A stretch of 64,000 nucleotides of DNA from assembly GCF_008831285.2 (NCBI RefSeq), contig NC_045149.1, forward strand, positions 15,712,578 to 15,776,577, given 5' to 3'. Position numbers and translations under genes: made by a program. This document shows positions 43,981 through 56,900 of this stretch, in pieces; the stretch's first letter is position 1, and each line of letters opens with the position of its first letter. This DNA comes from Nymphaea colorata. Its lineage: Eukaryota; Streptophyta; Magnoliopsida; Nymphaeales; Nymphaeaceae. The notes under the pieces were generated by a model that did no database searches, was not told the origin of the DNA, and saw only the letters and a list, made by a program, of their open reading frames with translations.

Positions 43981-45123
43981 TCAAAACTCTGGCGTCTGCC
44001 CGGCCAACAACACATTCAACCAGAAATCCATGCCGTCGTCTTGGCACATGGAGAGTGGCAATGGAGAGAGCGGCACATGGAGCGCCTGGTCGACCGTGGT
44101 GGCGCCTACCGGAAGCTTGCCGTCGTCGATGACTTTGTCTTCGTTTAGTGCGTCCAACCAAAATTCATCCATATCGGAAAGATTTTCGGGCCAAAACTCG
44201 GTTGAATCGATGGAGCCAAAAGAGTCCATGCATTCGTCTTCAGCTCCGGAAGTCGTGATAGCCCTGTTCTCGGAAGTTATGATCGACGACGATTCGGTGC
44301 TTGAAAACGAGAAGTTGCTGGAGGATTGTTGTGGGGACACTGGATTTTCGATCCAGCTATCGCATTCGATTTTTGTTGCAACGCTAGGCTCTAGGATTTG
44401 GGGAGGCTTTGCTTCTCTTATTAGTTTCACCTTGTCGTCTGCAACTTGAATGGTGCTGCAGGCCTGGTTCGCTGGTCCGGTGCTTTGTTTCAATCTCTTC
44501 TTCAGATGGGTATGCCACACATTCTTGATCTCATTGTCTGTTCGTCCAGGCAGCCTCGCCGCGATTGCCGACCACCTAACGAGAAAACGAAAAATCAAGA
44601 ACCCCATTTAGCACCAGCGAAAACATCATGATTATTCTACTCGACTCTGCTCTGGAATAGGGAAATTCCAAAAAGCAGATTGAAGAAACAGAATCATTTC
44701 TCACCTGTTTCCCAACATTTCATGCAATTGGATGATGGTCTCCTCTTCCTCCCTACTGAAATTTCCTCTCTTGATATCCGGTCTCAAATAGTTAGTCCAT
44801 CTAAGTCTGCAACTTTTGCCACACCTCAAGAGACCTGTATTTTTTTGGGCCAAAATCCAAATAAGTGACGGATTCCCAGCAGGTAAAACCGAAGGCAAGG
44901 AAGATGACCAAGAACTTAAATTTTCTTTCTTTCTTGATCAAATCATCAATATTGGAGAGATAGAGAGAAATACCCAGTTGGGGAACTTACCGGCTTGCTT
45001 AGGGAGTGCCCTCCAATTTCCGTGACCAAATTTCTGGATGTAAGCCACCAAAATTTGGTCTTCCTCAGGAGTCCACGGTCCTTTCTTGAGTCCCATCTTC
45101 TCGCAGCAGGGTGCTCTCACCAT
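43981..45123 (-). CDS. R2R3-MYB transcription factor (MYB13/14/15-like, subgroup 2)
   Basis: This is a nuclear DNA-binding regulator of 285 residues in three exons: 45123-44991, 44834-44705 and 44575-43981 (TGA). The ATG gives [20 protein letters not shown]. Repeat R2 has the spaced Trp residues and ends in [20 protein letters not shown]. Repeat R3 ([20 protein letters not shown], then [20 protein letters not shown]) has the usual Phe/Ile in place of the first Trp. Introns interrupt after the first base of the Gly in QAG and inside the Arg of GNR, the standard plant R2R3 positions. The DNA-binding domain and the [10 protein letters not shown] linker most resemble the subgroup 2/OsMYB4 type, linked in other plants to cold, stress and phenylpropanoid control. 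The C-terminus is Ser-rich and acidic ([20 protein letters not shown]), a likely activation region. The target genes here are unknown. Confidence 0.95.
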
Positions 45124-45226
45124 GTTTCCGCTGCCAACTTCCTGAACAGCTCCCACCCCACCCCACTGCTTAAAAGGATTGTAACCCCTCTGTGTTGGCA
45201 CCCGCCTTCCTACGGAAGATCCTAGC

Positions 45227-45235
45227 ATTTATATA
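45227..45235 (-). promoter_or_regulatory. TATA box of the MYB gene
   Basis: TATATAAAT on the minus strand, about 104 bases upstream of the MYB ATG, followed by the leader. Confidence 0.75.
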
Positions 45236-46835
45236 GAAGGGGGAAGGGCGCGTCAGCCTCCAAATTTAGAGGGCCGGTCCCTCCTGGAGGCTGGAAGGCC
45301 ATCTGCACGTGGTAAACAGAAATTTCGTGGAAGGTGGCAACTCGTGCATTATTTTATCCGCTACAAAGCTGAGCCCAGTCGCGGAAGGATGCTTGATTAT
45401 TATTATTTCTTTGAAAGGAAAAAATGGGAACAGCAAGAAACAGACAGAGGGGGGGGGGGATGGGGGCCCCTTCAAAGATTCGCGGGTGCTTCAAAAGATT
45501 AGAGATTGCGTGTGAGACATGACGTTCCTGCCTCTGTTATAGCATATGGTCCGTGTGTTATAGTCAAAGAAATCCAGGAGCTGGAGTCCGGCCGGACGTG
45601 GGGAGGGCTAAAAGTTGGAAGGGGACGAAGGGAGCTCGTTCACAGAGTAATTAATCCCCCTTTCTTTTCATATTTTCTTGTTTGATTTGTGGGAAAGGAC
45701 AAGGGGGGAAGGGTCAAGGAAAGAGGCAGCTCAAGCTTTGAAAAGAAAGCAGAGCCCTATTTCCTTTTGGGATTCCCTTCGGACGATGGGTGCATAAAAT
45801 TTCAAATCAAATCATTGAGCACCGTGAGAAGCAACCAGTAGGCATTTTGCACGGTCATGGTTTTTTTTTTTCCTTTTGAAAATTAGAAATGGGCAGCCTT
45901 GCATGGCCACAAGCAACAAAATCTCAAGATGAAGGGCACAAAATTTGATGTTGCTTCATGTCGAAGAAAAGAAAGAAGTTTTAAACGGCCGATTGGGACG
46001 GCCGCCTTTTCTTGGCTCAAGTACTGAAAAAGTTTTAAACGGCAAGCTACGATCTTGCAGAAGAGAGTAAAAAAGCATGGGAATGACCTTGGCTGTTTTC
46101 AGCCAATCTTTTCTTCCTCGCTGACTCCAGAATCAGATATCTAAGGAGAAAATAAGATCCAAGGCATCAACCATTACACATTTGGAGTACTGAGTCTGGA
46201 GTTCAGAAAAACAACTATTTTCACTACAATTTAGTCAATTCGGTGGCATTCATTGCCTTTGGCATATGAGCCAGATCATTGAAGAATATCATAGCACGTC
46301 CGGTCGGAAACCTCTAGTGGATTTGTTGCAGATCTGATGGTAGTTAAGCTTTTTTTTTTTCTATGCATCTTTCGGTGTGACTGAAGAACTAAATGGGGGC
46401 ATGATAAGTTGCCTACATTGGCCGGATAATACTTTTGTCAAAACCATTCCAGGCAATTAGAGACATTTACCATCTCCAAATATGGAACATGTATAGTCTC
46501 CAGTAGCTTGTCAGACCATAACTGTGGCTGTTCCATTGTTCGGTATTGTTGGACACCTTCCGGATCACGTCACACACAATCAAGTTTATTATTTCACCAT
46601 TAACAACAGTGAAAGAGCGATTCACACCGTCAATCAATCAAGTGGTTTCCTTTCCATTCGATGTTGAGAAAAACCATTTTCTCAATGTATATATTTATAT
46701 TTATTTTCATTTTATTTTGCCAGCTGATTGAATAAGAATTACAATTAATCAGCTGCCTTTGTAGCTACATGGTTATTTTTTATTTTGTCTCACTAAAAAC
46801 TATCGTAAAAGATATATGTATATATATATATATAT

Positions 46836-46967
46836 AATACAAAAAAGTGGAGAAAAATGAAATTAGCACTCCATCTCCACTTGCCTTTCATATATATATA
46901 AAATACAAAAAAGTGGAGAAAAATGAAATTAGCACTCCATCTCCACTTGCCTTTCATCTTCTGAAAA
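46836..46967. repeat. 66-bp tandem duplication containing a hairpin
   Basis: Units start at 46836 and 46902. Each has AGTGGAGA and its exact inverse TCTCCACT about 20 bases apart, so each unit can fold. An AT run precedes unit 1 and a shorter one separates the units. Confidence 0.9.
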
Positions 46968-49900
46968 GGAGAAAAAATTGGTGCCAGACAAGGACAAACG
47001 GCAGTTCGAGATAAGGTGCGGCGAACTTTCTAATAAGATGGGCATTTCCATGGCACCCATTAGTTAAATCGACGATGTACAAATCTCAACAGATAAATTT
47101 TCCTATACCACTCTCTTATTAATATATTATCAAATTTTCATTTTTCTAGTTTTGGCATGCATTAATACATCAATAGAGCACTGTTGTTGAAATCTAGGTC
47201 AAAGTCAAAGTCTATTCATTTTATCCATGATCATCATGGCATTAAAACTGGTATAAGCGGAGAAATAGATCCAGATAACTCTAAAATGCGCGTGATAACT
47301 AAATTGAGACGACTGTAACTAGGAAATATAATAAACTACCTACAATTCTTGTCAAGACCGTGTATAGAATTCAAATGTGAATATGCAGAAGCTTGTCAAG
47401 ACTTGTATGGTCATTCTACGGATTGGATGATCAAGACCCAAGTGTGTCCCATAAGAAAACTCCCACCAAGTCAATATGGTTTACCAAACACCGAAAATAC
47501 TCGTGGTCAGCGTGATTACCAGCTACTCTTCTTACAGTGCTAAAAATTTGTAAACGCCGAAAGAAAGAAAGAAACAGTCCTACCCATTTTTCATATAGAC
47601 GTTTTGAACTATGCCCTTGTCCTAATCAAAACTGAGTCCAAAAGCTTGCGTGTGAAGATCTCAGCAAAAGGTTGTTACAATCTAAGACGGAATAATTATA
47701 TAATAGAATGTGTATGTCGTCTAGACATTTAAAATGGTCATCCAAATAATTAAATCTTGTTTGGTGTAATGCCCACGATTTCTCCCTTTCCTTATTCATT
47801 TAAAACTATCAATTACATTATAACAACCCAACCCACTCATAGTCTCGGACCCCTTGTTCGACGGATCCTAACCCGTTTCCTAACAGTTTCAACTCCAACC
47901 CCAAAAAAATGCTAGAACCAAGACAATCATTTATGGTAATGACCTCATTTATAAACCCTTGAAGATTCCTCACAATTTTCGATACAAGACTAAACTTCTG
48001 AGGTGTTAGAAACAAATCGTGGGTACTACATTTGGTGAGTGAGAACTCATTCCTATTGTCCGGTGCGATGTCCCTTCATTCTCCTTGCCTTTGAGGTCTT
48101 GAGCTGAGCTTTGGTTCAACTTAGATGGAACCGACACTTTTTCTTCCTTTTTTTTTTTTCTTTAGTTCTTATATTTATGAGTACTCCCATTTCGTCGGCA
48201 ATAGTATTTGAAGGAGTAAAAATGCAACATTCATGAAATTTAAATGAAAAATCTCGATTTTGTCTGTTAAAGTTTGGCTATCTTTTTCCATTCGACCCCA
48301 CAGATGAGAATAGAGAAGGTCTACCGTGATCTGCGCCTAATAAGGGAAGGGCACCATGTGGAACATTTTTGGCATTTAAAAAAAAAGGGACATTTCTATC
48401 ATATGAAAGGAGAAGTGTTTTTTTTTTTTTTGGTTTGCGTTAAAGTCGTGCAAGATATGAGTCTCAGTTGTCACACACTGAAGCCATTTCATGGTGTACG
48501 AGTCCTAACCTGTTAATTTAATTAGGGTGACCACTTATTCAACGGCAAAATTAAGTTTGCAAAACCCAGTTCTAGGCCGCTATCCAAAGTCCAAACACCC
48601 CTTTAGATTTAGAATTAAATGTAAAGGGAATTGGTCTTCCAATTTTTGGACAAGAAAGAAAATCGCATCAAACGTGTCGGAATAATAATTCGGCGAACAT
48701 GTGATCAATAATATTTGGGAGCGAGAATCGCAACAACTGTGCCGTGTGGCCACGGCTGGCTACAATGTCGGTACGAGGCAAACACGACCTCTGAACTCTG
48801 CCTTCCAGCAAGAGAAACTTTTATAATTGGAACAGCGTGAACCTTGTGGTATTATTAGACAAAGCGTGCCACGTTTTAGCGCTTGATAATTTCTTGTATA
48901 TTTTTTATAGGAGGCACCACTCCCTTTCTTTCTCTTTTAGAAATAATGGAGCTCCCTTGGATCTTATCCGTTTATACTCCCTTCCTGCTCTGCTCATCCC
49001 CACTTCGTCTTTGCGGTACAAGTCATGGTGCGATGAATCGGCAAATAGTGCCCCCTAACAATGATTGATAATATTTGTGCGTTGGCGGCTGTTTGGTTCC
49101 GTATTAGCTCCTCCAAGAAATTTATCTTCATAGGTATCGAAATTGAAGCATCTTATTTTTTATCTTCATAGGCTCACACGCTGAACCTCCATAGCGTAAC
49201 CATTCTTCTTCTTCATCTTCTGTCAACTCTTTCAGTTTCATGAGCATTTCAGAAGATGGAATTGCTGCAATTAATGATCTCCAGAACGTAATACGAAGGC
49301 TTGGGCAATATTCCTTCCAGTTAGTCAACGAAATTACTGAGTGTTTGTGGGCATGAACCAAACAAAAACTTTGGCGTTGGAAGACCAGATCTCTTTTGTC
49401 AATTCATCGATAACAAGGCTTTGATTTGCTTCCCCAAGACAGAGATAACAAGGCATGAACCAGACAAAAACACCTTAGAAAATTATCCCCATGGCCATGG
49501 ATAAAAAATGCAGAGCCGTTGTCCTCCCTTTCACTTCTTGTTTCAGTTGCAAGCAGAAATTGAAGAAGCGCAGCAGGCACCGGCCGTCCCCACTGAAGCT
49601 TAATGTGGGCAACGTAGCCTTTCGTTCACAGAGACCCATAAGTCTCCTGATATGTCTGCAAAAAACAATTTTGAAAATGCACCATGACGTCATCGTCCAT
49701 ATAATCATTAATTAAATGACGTAATGATCATCACAATTTGGTGAAAGTTCTATTTGTTAAACACCAACTTCTGACAAATCGTCATTAGGTACTTCAAAAC
49801 AATATGACCAAAGCATGCATTTTGAAAATTCACACTAGAAAAAAAAAATGTGAATATATATAACACGTTCTTTTGTAACTAGTGGTGTGGAAATATGAAG

Positions 49901-51346
49901 TGCGCAGCATTTGATGACAAGGCAGTCAAACAATGTGTGCTCATTCTAGCCGTGCGGACGGACCACCACCACCACCATTTAAGAGCCCTGCAAATAATTT
50001 AAAAAGTCTAAGCATGCAGAAAGTATAATCCATGTTTCTATTAATGTACATGGTTCTTAAATTAATAATATGCAGTTCAATTGAACAGAAGATGTGAAAA
50101 TACATTAAATATAGACGCTTGTTTGAAAATATAAATCGAAAGGATAACTACAGGATCCTACAAAAAGTTTACTCATCCAAAACCATAAAATGGAAGCACG
50201 AATTCTACTGGTTAAAGTTTGAAAATCATTCGAACGGAAGTGTTCTCTGTGGTGTGTGATCATTTGTTCAAGCATTCAGACAATGAGTATTGCCTTTACA
50301 TTTTCATGTCTCCTTCAAAGTTGGAGATGGTAAATACTTCCATCCCAAAAGAAAGAAAAGCTAGTGCTGATCAGGGTTTCCCAGCTTTGGAAAGTCCCGA
50401 CCAGCAAGTAAACCAGACCAGCAAACCGCTGCGTTAAGGTCACCAAATTGTGACAAGGAGAGCCATTGCTGAACAAATGGCTAAAAGAACGTATAAATGG
50501 ATTTATCATCGTCGTTGTTCTGGGAATCGGCCTTTCAAGCTCTGATATATCCGATAAAAGACTAATGGGTTATATCAACCGCGATGACAACTGGGCATCA
50601 ACAAGTTAATCAAATATAGACATTCAATGACGTCGCCGGAGAATCAGAGTGGCGGACGGCGATCACATGTGGCTGTCAGCTTCTCGCCGTTGATTGATGA
50701 GCAGATGCCGATGCCGATCCCTGGTGGAGGTGGGGGTCTTAGACGTGACCATCCTTAATTCTCAAATTTTGATTCAGGTTCTTACAGTTTTCGAGAAAAA
50801 TGCAGCTTCATTTTAAGCTAATCTTTTTTTTTTTTAAGTTATAGATTAAAAGGCAGGGTAACCTGCTCCGCTCAGGAAAATGTAGGTGGTCCTCCCGAAA
50901 TTTCTTTCGTTTTCTTACAAAGCGTTTGATTAATACATGAAATGTATGCTTTCCGAAAAAAGAGAGGTAACGTTTTGTGTTTGTCCACACTTGAGTTCCA
51001 GTCAAGTGCGGTAGTCAAGTCACGGCAGCTGCTGGAGAACCACGGTCAAAGTTGGCAAACATGTGATTTGGATTCGGATCGGCTGAAAACTATGTTATGG
51101 GATCAGAAAGTTGAACCAACGACTCGATTGGGTTATATATCATAAATTTTTGCAGTACATTTTGTATTAATTGACGGTCTCTGCTTGCTTGACTCTAGCC
51201 AACTTGGACGACTCGGATGGATACGTTTGGCAATTATCAGAGACATCATTTAATGCCAAGTCGTAGCCCACCGCCCTCAAATCCACAGTTTGAAACCAAA
51301 TCGTAATAAATGCCATAAACTGGCTGTCATAAGATGGTTGAGATTA

Positions 51347-51373
51347 TTATTGTGATAGTTATTATCACAATAA
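51347..51373. repeat. Perfect inverted repeat (11-bp arms)
   Basis: TTATTGTGATA, a 5-base loop, then TATCACAATAA. The right arm with its context (GTTATTATCACAATAA) recurs at about 51408-51423, next to a 17-base A run. Confidence 0.9.
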
Positions 51374-53900
51374 ACAGATATTTCACAATCTGTTTGTGAC
51401 GTTAATAGTTATTATCACAATAAAAAAAAAAAAAAAAGTTGTTCTTTGGTGAAAAAGTGAGCCTTCGTTAACCCATCCTTAATTTTGGGATATGTTGTCT
51501 GTGAAATTAACAATAAAATGTCATCTTCAAGCCCGAAATACAGAATTATTCAACAAAAGGTCCTGTTTCTTAGTTCGTATAATATGAGACGAGAAAACAC
51601 TTCATTTCTAAAATTTGATGCGTAGGTACATGAAGCGACATGTTTTCCTATATAATATATATATAGTTGTAGGAACATGCATGCCAACTTGATTGTTGGA
51701 TGTATCCTTAAGTAAATACTATTTATCATTAGTTTAATGTAGAGAAAGTGACGACAGTTGTCGTATTGTCATGTTTTTATCGGAACACAAGATTTGTATT
51801 CTCGGATATATACTAAACTACTATATCACATATATGACAAGTCTCTTTATCCACGTTTTTCTTGAATGTATTAAATGTTACATTTTCGTTATTTTAAATG
51901 AGAAGAGAAACTAAAAAAGTTTGCCAGATCATGAGTTTGGCCATCTCCACAATGTAATGAACGATCAACGCAGATGTTCCGGACGGAGAGTATGGGGGAA
52001 ATGAAGAAGAGCAAAAAGACGATGTATGCCATTTCATATATGTGAGCGAATGGAAGATAACTTCAAAAACTACTCTCCGAGCGGCCGTTTGAAGAAATCG
52101 GAAGAGTCAATTACATGAACATCATGAGTGCTTGTTGAATTGACCATGAATCCCAAGTTGGCGTTGGTGGAAATGAATGGTGAGATATATAAAAAGGCAA
52201 CTTCTTGTTGATCCCTAAGATCTCGATTCGTTGGTCTAAATGAAAAAGGCATAGTAAACGTAAAGCATATGATAATCGAGATCGGTATAGTATAATATAA
52301 CGAGGGAAAAGTTTCAAACAACAAAAGCCGCTTTGTTGTGATCGGACACGCCATCGAGGAACCAAGTCAAAAGTGCTTGTACGTTCTTCTTTTCTCACCA
52401 AGTAAAGTAGAAAAAGGAGAAAAACTAATATGACGTTTAAGTAATATATATATATATATATGTATATCAAATTCACAACTGCGACTCAACTTTAAAAAGT
52501 TTACTAATACACATTCAACATTTCAGAGAAATTCTCAATGAGCCCTACCGATTGGCAACATTAATTTGTAACATAAAATAACAAAAAACAAATGAACCCA
52601 AGAGAGAGTGAGTGTATCATAACACAGAGGCGCAAAACCTTCTCCCCTGTATGTAATTCTTCATTTGCATCCATAGGCAATAATCTGTGTTTGTTGTGAA
52701 AGGTGGTACGCGTGAAGAGTGTTCAGTTTGAAATATACTCATGCATTCCCCTGCATATAATATAATGTTTTGAAAAAAAATACGTAAATCCATCGTTTTC
52801 CAGTCAGTAGCATGATCCAAATACGTAGAAATTCATAGAATCAAACAAATTCATGTTAGTTCGCCCACATTTAGGCTTCCACACAAAACCAAGTGCCCAC
52901 TTGGGTGGGTCGTCTAACCATTTGGGCCACTCAATTAAAGAGGGGAAGACCAGCCTCGAGGGTTCATCACTCAGTGATCAGTGGCCGATTGCATGTTTGA
53001 GTTCAGTTCAGGGGTCCCCTCTTGTACCCCACCAGGGACATAGCACGTGCACATCTCAAGGCATCAGCGCAGCCTTAGACCCGGTGAGCAAGAGAGTTTG
53101 AGTATCGAGAAATCTTTTCTCACTGATCACCTCCATGAAATCAAGCCCAAGCTCAAGTTCTAATGTGTAGAATATGAGATAAATTATATACCGACTAAAT
53201 TGGTGTTATCAATATACAAAAATTAGATGTTGGCTGGCGGGTCTGGATCGATGAGCAAATTCAAAGAGTGATATGCAAGAGATGTCAACTTGGCGAAATC
53301 GATCGGCTCGTTTGAATCAACAGCCAGTGTGAAAATGGATTAACAAGTTCAAGTTGGGCAGATACATCCAAATTGAGCATATAGTAAAAGCCTTTCACAA
53401 GTACAAGGTCCATGCAGCATCTAAGTTCAATTATATATATATATTTAAAACATAGATGCATATCGATACAGATACGCATTTCGATCGCCATCTTCCAAAC
53501 TAAAAAGCTGGTGAATAAATAATAAACGATAAGGCTCACTTCCCAAGCAATATCTAATTTTATATGTCATGAACTGTTGGATTTAGTCAAAATTGTTGCA
53601 CCGTACCGACACTTATTCCGTATGCATATCACGTGCACCGACTACTGAATCACAACCAGTTTCAAATTGTTCAATATCAAGTAACTGCAATATATATAAT
53701 CAATCATCCTACAATTAATTACTTGTTAATAAAATTGTGAAGAGGGACGATGGTATGTTGGCTTGTTAAAAAGATTGGTTGATTGATTGTCTTCTGTTTG
53801 GGTCTCCAAGAAACTAAACTGCACCATAGGGTAGGAGAGTTTGTGATATGCCTTCTTTTCTTTTCAATTAAATTTCCAACCAAAAGGAACCATTAAGCGC

Positions 53901-56900
53901 CTACCTATGCTTCTCATATATTCATCAATTCAAGCCGGCAAACGGAAGACACGGCGAATTAGCTGTGTCTTTATCGTTTTGCCAAAAGCGAAGCTCGTTT
54001 CTGCAATTTTGTTTTGGGGCGCCTTTCTTTTTCCCTGGAGGACGGCGGTGGGCGTAGGTGAAAATGGTGGGGATCGGATCGCGATGGCAGAAATTGGCTT
54101 TTGTGACTGGCAGGGAAGGCCATGTCCTCGACAGATTTTCAAGACGAAATCTCGCCCTTACTTTTTGAGGGGCGCCTCTCAGGCCTTGAAATTTCTTTGC
54201 CTTCTTCATTTACTTTCAATTCTTGATCAACAAACAAAAAGACAGGATGATCTCGCCAATAAGAGGATAGTTTCCACTTTCAAAGGAGAAATTGAGTTAC
54301 GCAGGTTACTCATCCAACGGAAAGAATTTCCCTTCCAATCCATAAAAGAGAAGAGCAACATCTGTACTTTTTAACTAAAAAATGAAGAGAAATTTTAAGC
54401 AGTCCTACACCCTGAATTTGCCAAATTAATTAAGATCATGAAGGGGTTGGTTTTAAACAACTGGCTAAAATACATAGATGGGGAGCATTGAGCCCTATCC
54501 CAATTTAATAGGCTTCTCATGCTTCTTGTAGATCCAGCTACACCATAGACTCCTGCGGTTCATCATCTCTTGCCTTCCTCTTGTTTCTAATAGTGGGGGT
54601 TACAGCGTCTACAGTAGGTGTTTTTGAACCATATAAATCTGTGTTCTTGCTTGTTTTTCCTTCTTCTTAATCTCGAGAGCATGAAAGCACATCCTTCTTT
54701 ACATATATAAATAATAGAACTAATTAATACTTCTTCATCAAAGTAAGTAGTGGACCAAAGATCATCATAGACGTCCGATTTATACACCAGTGAGGATTTA
54801 TTTAGGCAGATGATGGGCATTTGGTGGTCGGTTCACATTGAGCATTGATTCGTGGCTTGTGCTGCGGTCGAGGTCTTCAAAAGAAATGGTCCCGAACAGT
54901 GATGGCTCCGAACTGCAACGTTATCGAAGGAGCCGGCCTTTGCTTTTGACTCATTTTGAAGCCTGCCATCCTTGCCGGAAAACACAAAATGTCTTTTTTC
55001 TTTAATTGTCTTGCTCATCTATTTTTCGTCTAGTCCCCCACCTTTGACTGAGTGCATGCTTCAAAAAGGAGTGGCATATGGCTTCAAATCAGAGGGAAAG
55101 AGTCCAGATTCCTACAATATGTTCCCCAGAAAATATTTAATTGAAAGCGAAAACCAGCACTTGGTCGACGAGAATGGTGTATTCCGATCAGAAAAGACAG
55201 AGGAAGAAGATCTCTCGATCGGGAATCATGATGCTTGTGGTCCTGAACTTAGCACGCCAAGAAATTAGAAATTTATCCCTAAAAAAAATGACGTCTGCTC
55301 AACGTCGGTTGCGTCCCTCTCTGTCCCTCTCTCCCTTCGGCTGACCGCACGGCGAGAAGACGACGGTTGACGCCACTATCGAGCACGTCCCTTTCTCTTC
55401 GTGGAAACTTAGATGTTCAATTCAACCATTGTGTGCTCCGAGTGCTCAGTCTTGGAAAAAAAAATGGCGACGCATTGTCAATCTTTTTCATAAATTTGTA
55501 AGTTTTGGAAATCAACCTCTGACGATTAGTCTCGTAAACGAATTCACATCTATTCATATACAGCAAATGACGCCACCTTCGCGACCACGAATTTCATGGT
55601 CCAAGGACCTATTTTCAACAAGCGTATGAGAGAAAGCATCGACGATTATTATATTTGTTCTATATTTATATACTTAGTGCATACATTTGAACAAGGTTTG
55701 GAAAAATACGACGCATGAGGTGCTGTTTGAAAAGCATTAATATATAGCTTGTGGGTGGTGTGGCACTGGCACACCAGGGCCATTAATTACATTTGAGGTG
55801 TTGGGTGGGAATTGGAATCGATACACATTCATAAATTGTCAGATCTGTCATTTTCTTCAACCCCATCTTCCAGGCATTTTGAAGCGTAATTAAGCCTCAG
55901 TTTGTTTGACAAATAAGAGGCTGAAATGTGAGAAGGCACTCAAACACCTCTGACTAATTGCCTTTAATTTTTTATGCTTGTTCCAGCAATGTCATGACAA
56001 ATTAATCGACCGGTGGAGAAAGATTGAAGATGTGGGAGTTGATCTATGCAGAAGTTTGTAGTTGCCTGTTAATATATAGCACGGATTTTTTTGCCATATT
56101 TAGTTTTTTCTTTTTCTTCTATAGACAAAAATTCGGAAAGTAAGATATGCCTGTCAGATGGTGGCTGGATTCATCGTCTTGAAAGGGCAAACTTGTGCTC
56201 CTAAACTTGAACATCATGATACTGATGTAAACTCGTCCGATTTGAAGGTGAAGACGAAAGTTTCTCTTCTGTCATTGTATTACAAGACAGCGAGAGCAAG
56301 GGTCGAACTCGCAGCGGTCAAGGGTCAGTTGTATGTAGGAGTATGAGATTTGAGCATGGTCGGTCGTAACAAAGGGCTTGGATTCATTCCCGAGTCTATT
56401 CAACAAAGAAAGCTTGCACCTTGCGTTGATCATCAGTTCGAGGTTTAATTTTCGATATATAGCAGCATTTATTCCTCGCATGTGCTTTTGAATGAGGCAA
56501 TATATTCTGCCACAGAATGAGTGCCATTACATTGGATTTGCATTTTTTGAATAAGAAAACACTCTCGCTCTTGGGAATCAAGAGCAATTTTTTCTTATAG
56601 GGCTTTCGAAACCTTATAGCTAACTCAATTCCCACAACGAACTTCTCCAAATAGAAAACCTACATAAGCCAGCCATACAACAATCTGTCTATATAAAATC
56701 TCGATTGATCAGTTGTTAGTTTCCATCACTGGTAGCAGTATGTTGGACTACTAGAATGGGGGCGCCGTTAAGAAAAGATCTTGTGTGGTTCAACATGCCC
56801 ATGCAGCTTACTCTTTCAAAGTGCATTATTAATTAATGTTGTGACATAGTCTCATAGAAACAAAATTTGGTTGGCATAATGGAGCAGGATAACAGAACTT

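Larger units (their letters stand above)
45240..53900. other. 8.7-kb gene-poor spacer upstream of the MYB gene
   Basis: The first few hundred bases are the likely MYB promoter. A 9-base G run lies near 45450. Other contents are a 66-bp tandem repeat (46836-46967), a perfect 11-bp hairpin (51347-51373), an AT run near 52442-52462, and poly-T or poly-A tracts. The open frames here (for example 48274-48516, 49128-49361 minus, 52111-52476 minus, 52853-53101) show no domain, family resemblance or splice structure. Confidence 0.5.

Noticed and set aside
52853-53101. Frame rich in His/Gly/Ser and a possible minus-strand A-box-like GTGGCCCAAATGG
   Set aside because: No B box at proper spacing, so a SINE could not be supported, and the protein reading resembles nothing known.
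53907-54374. 155-codon frame
   Set aside because: Overlapping frames of similar length exist on both strands. No motif, no introns, no family resemblance.
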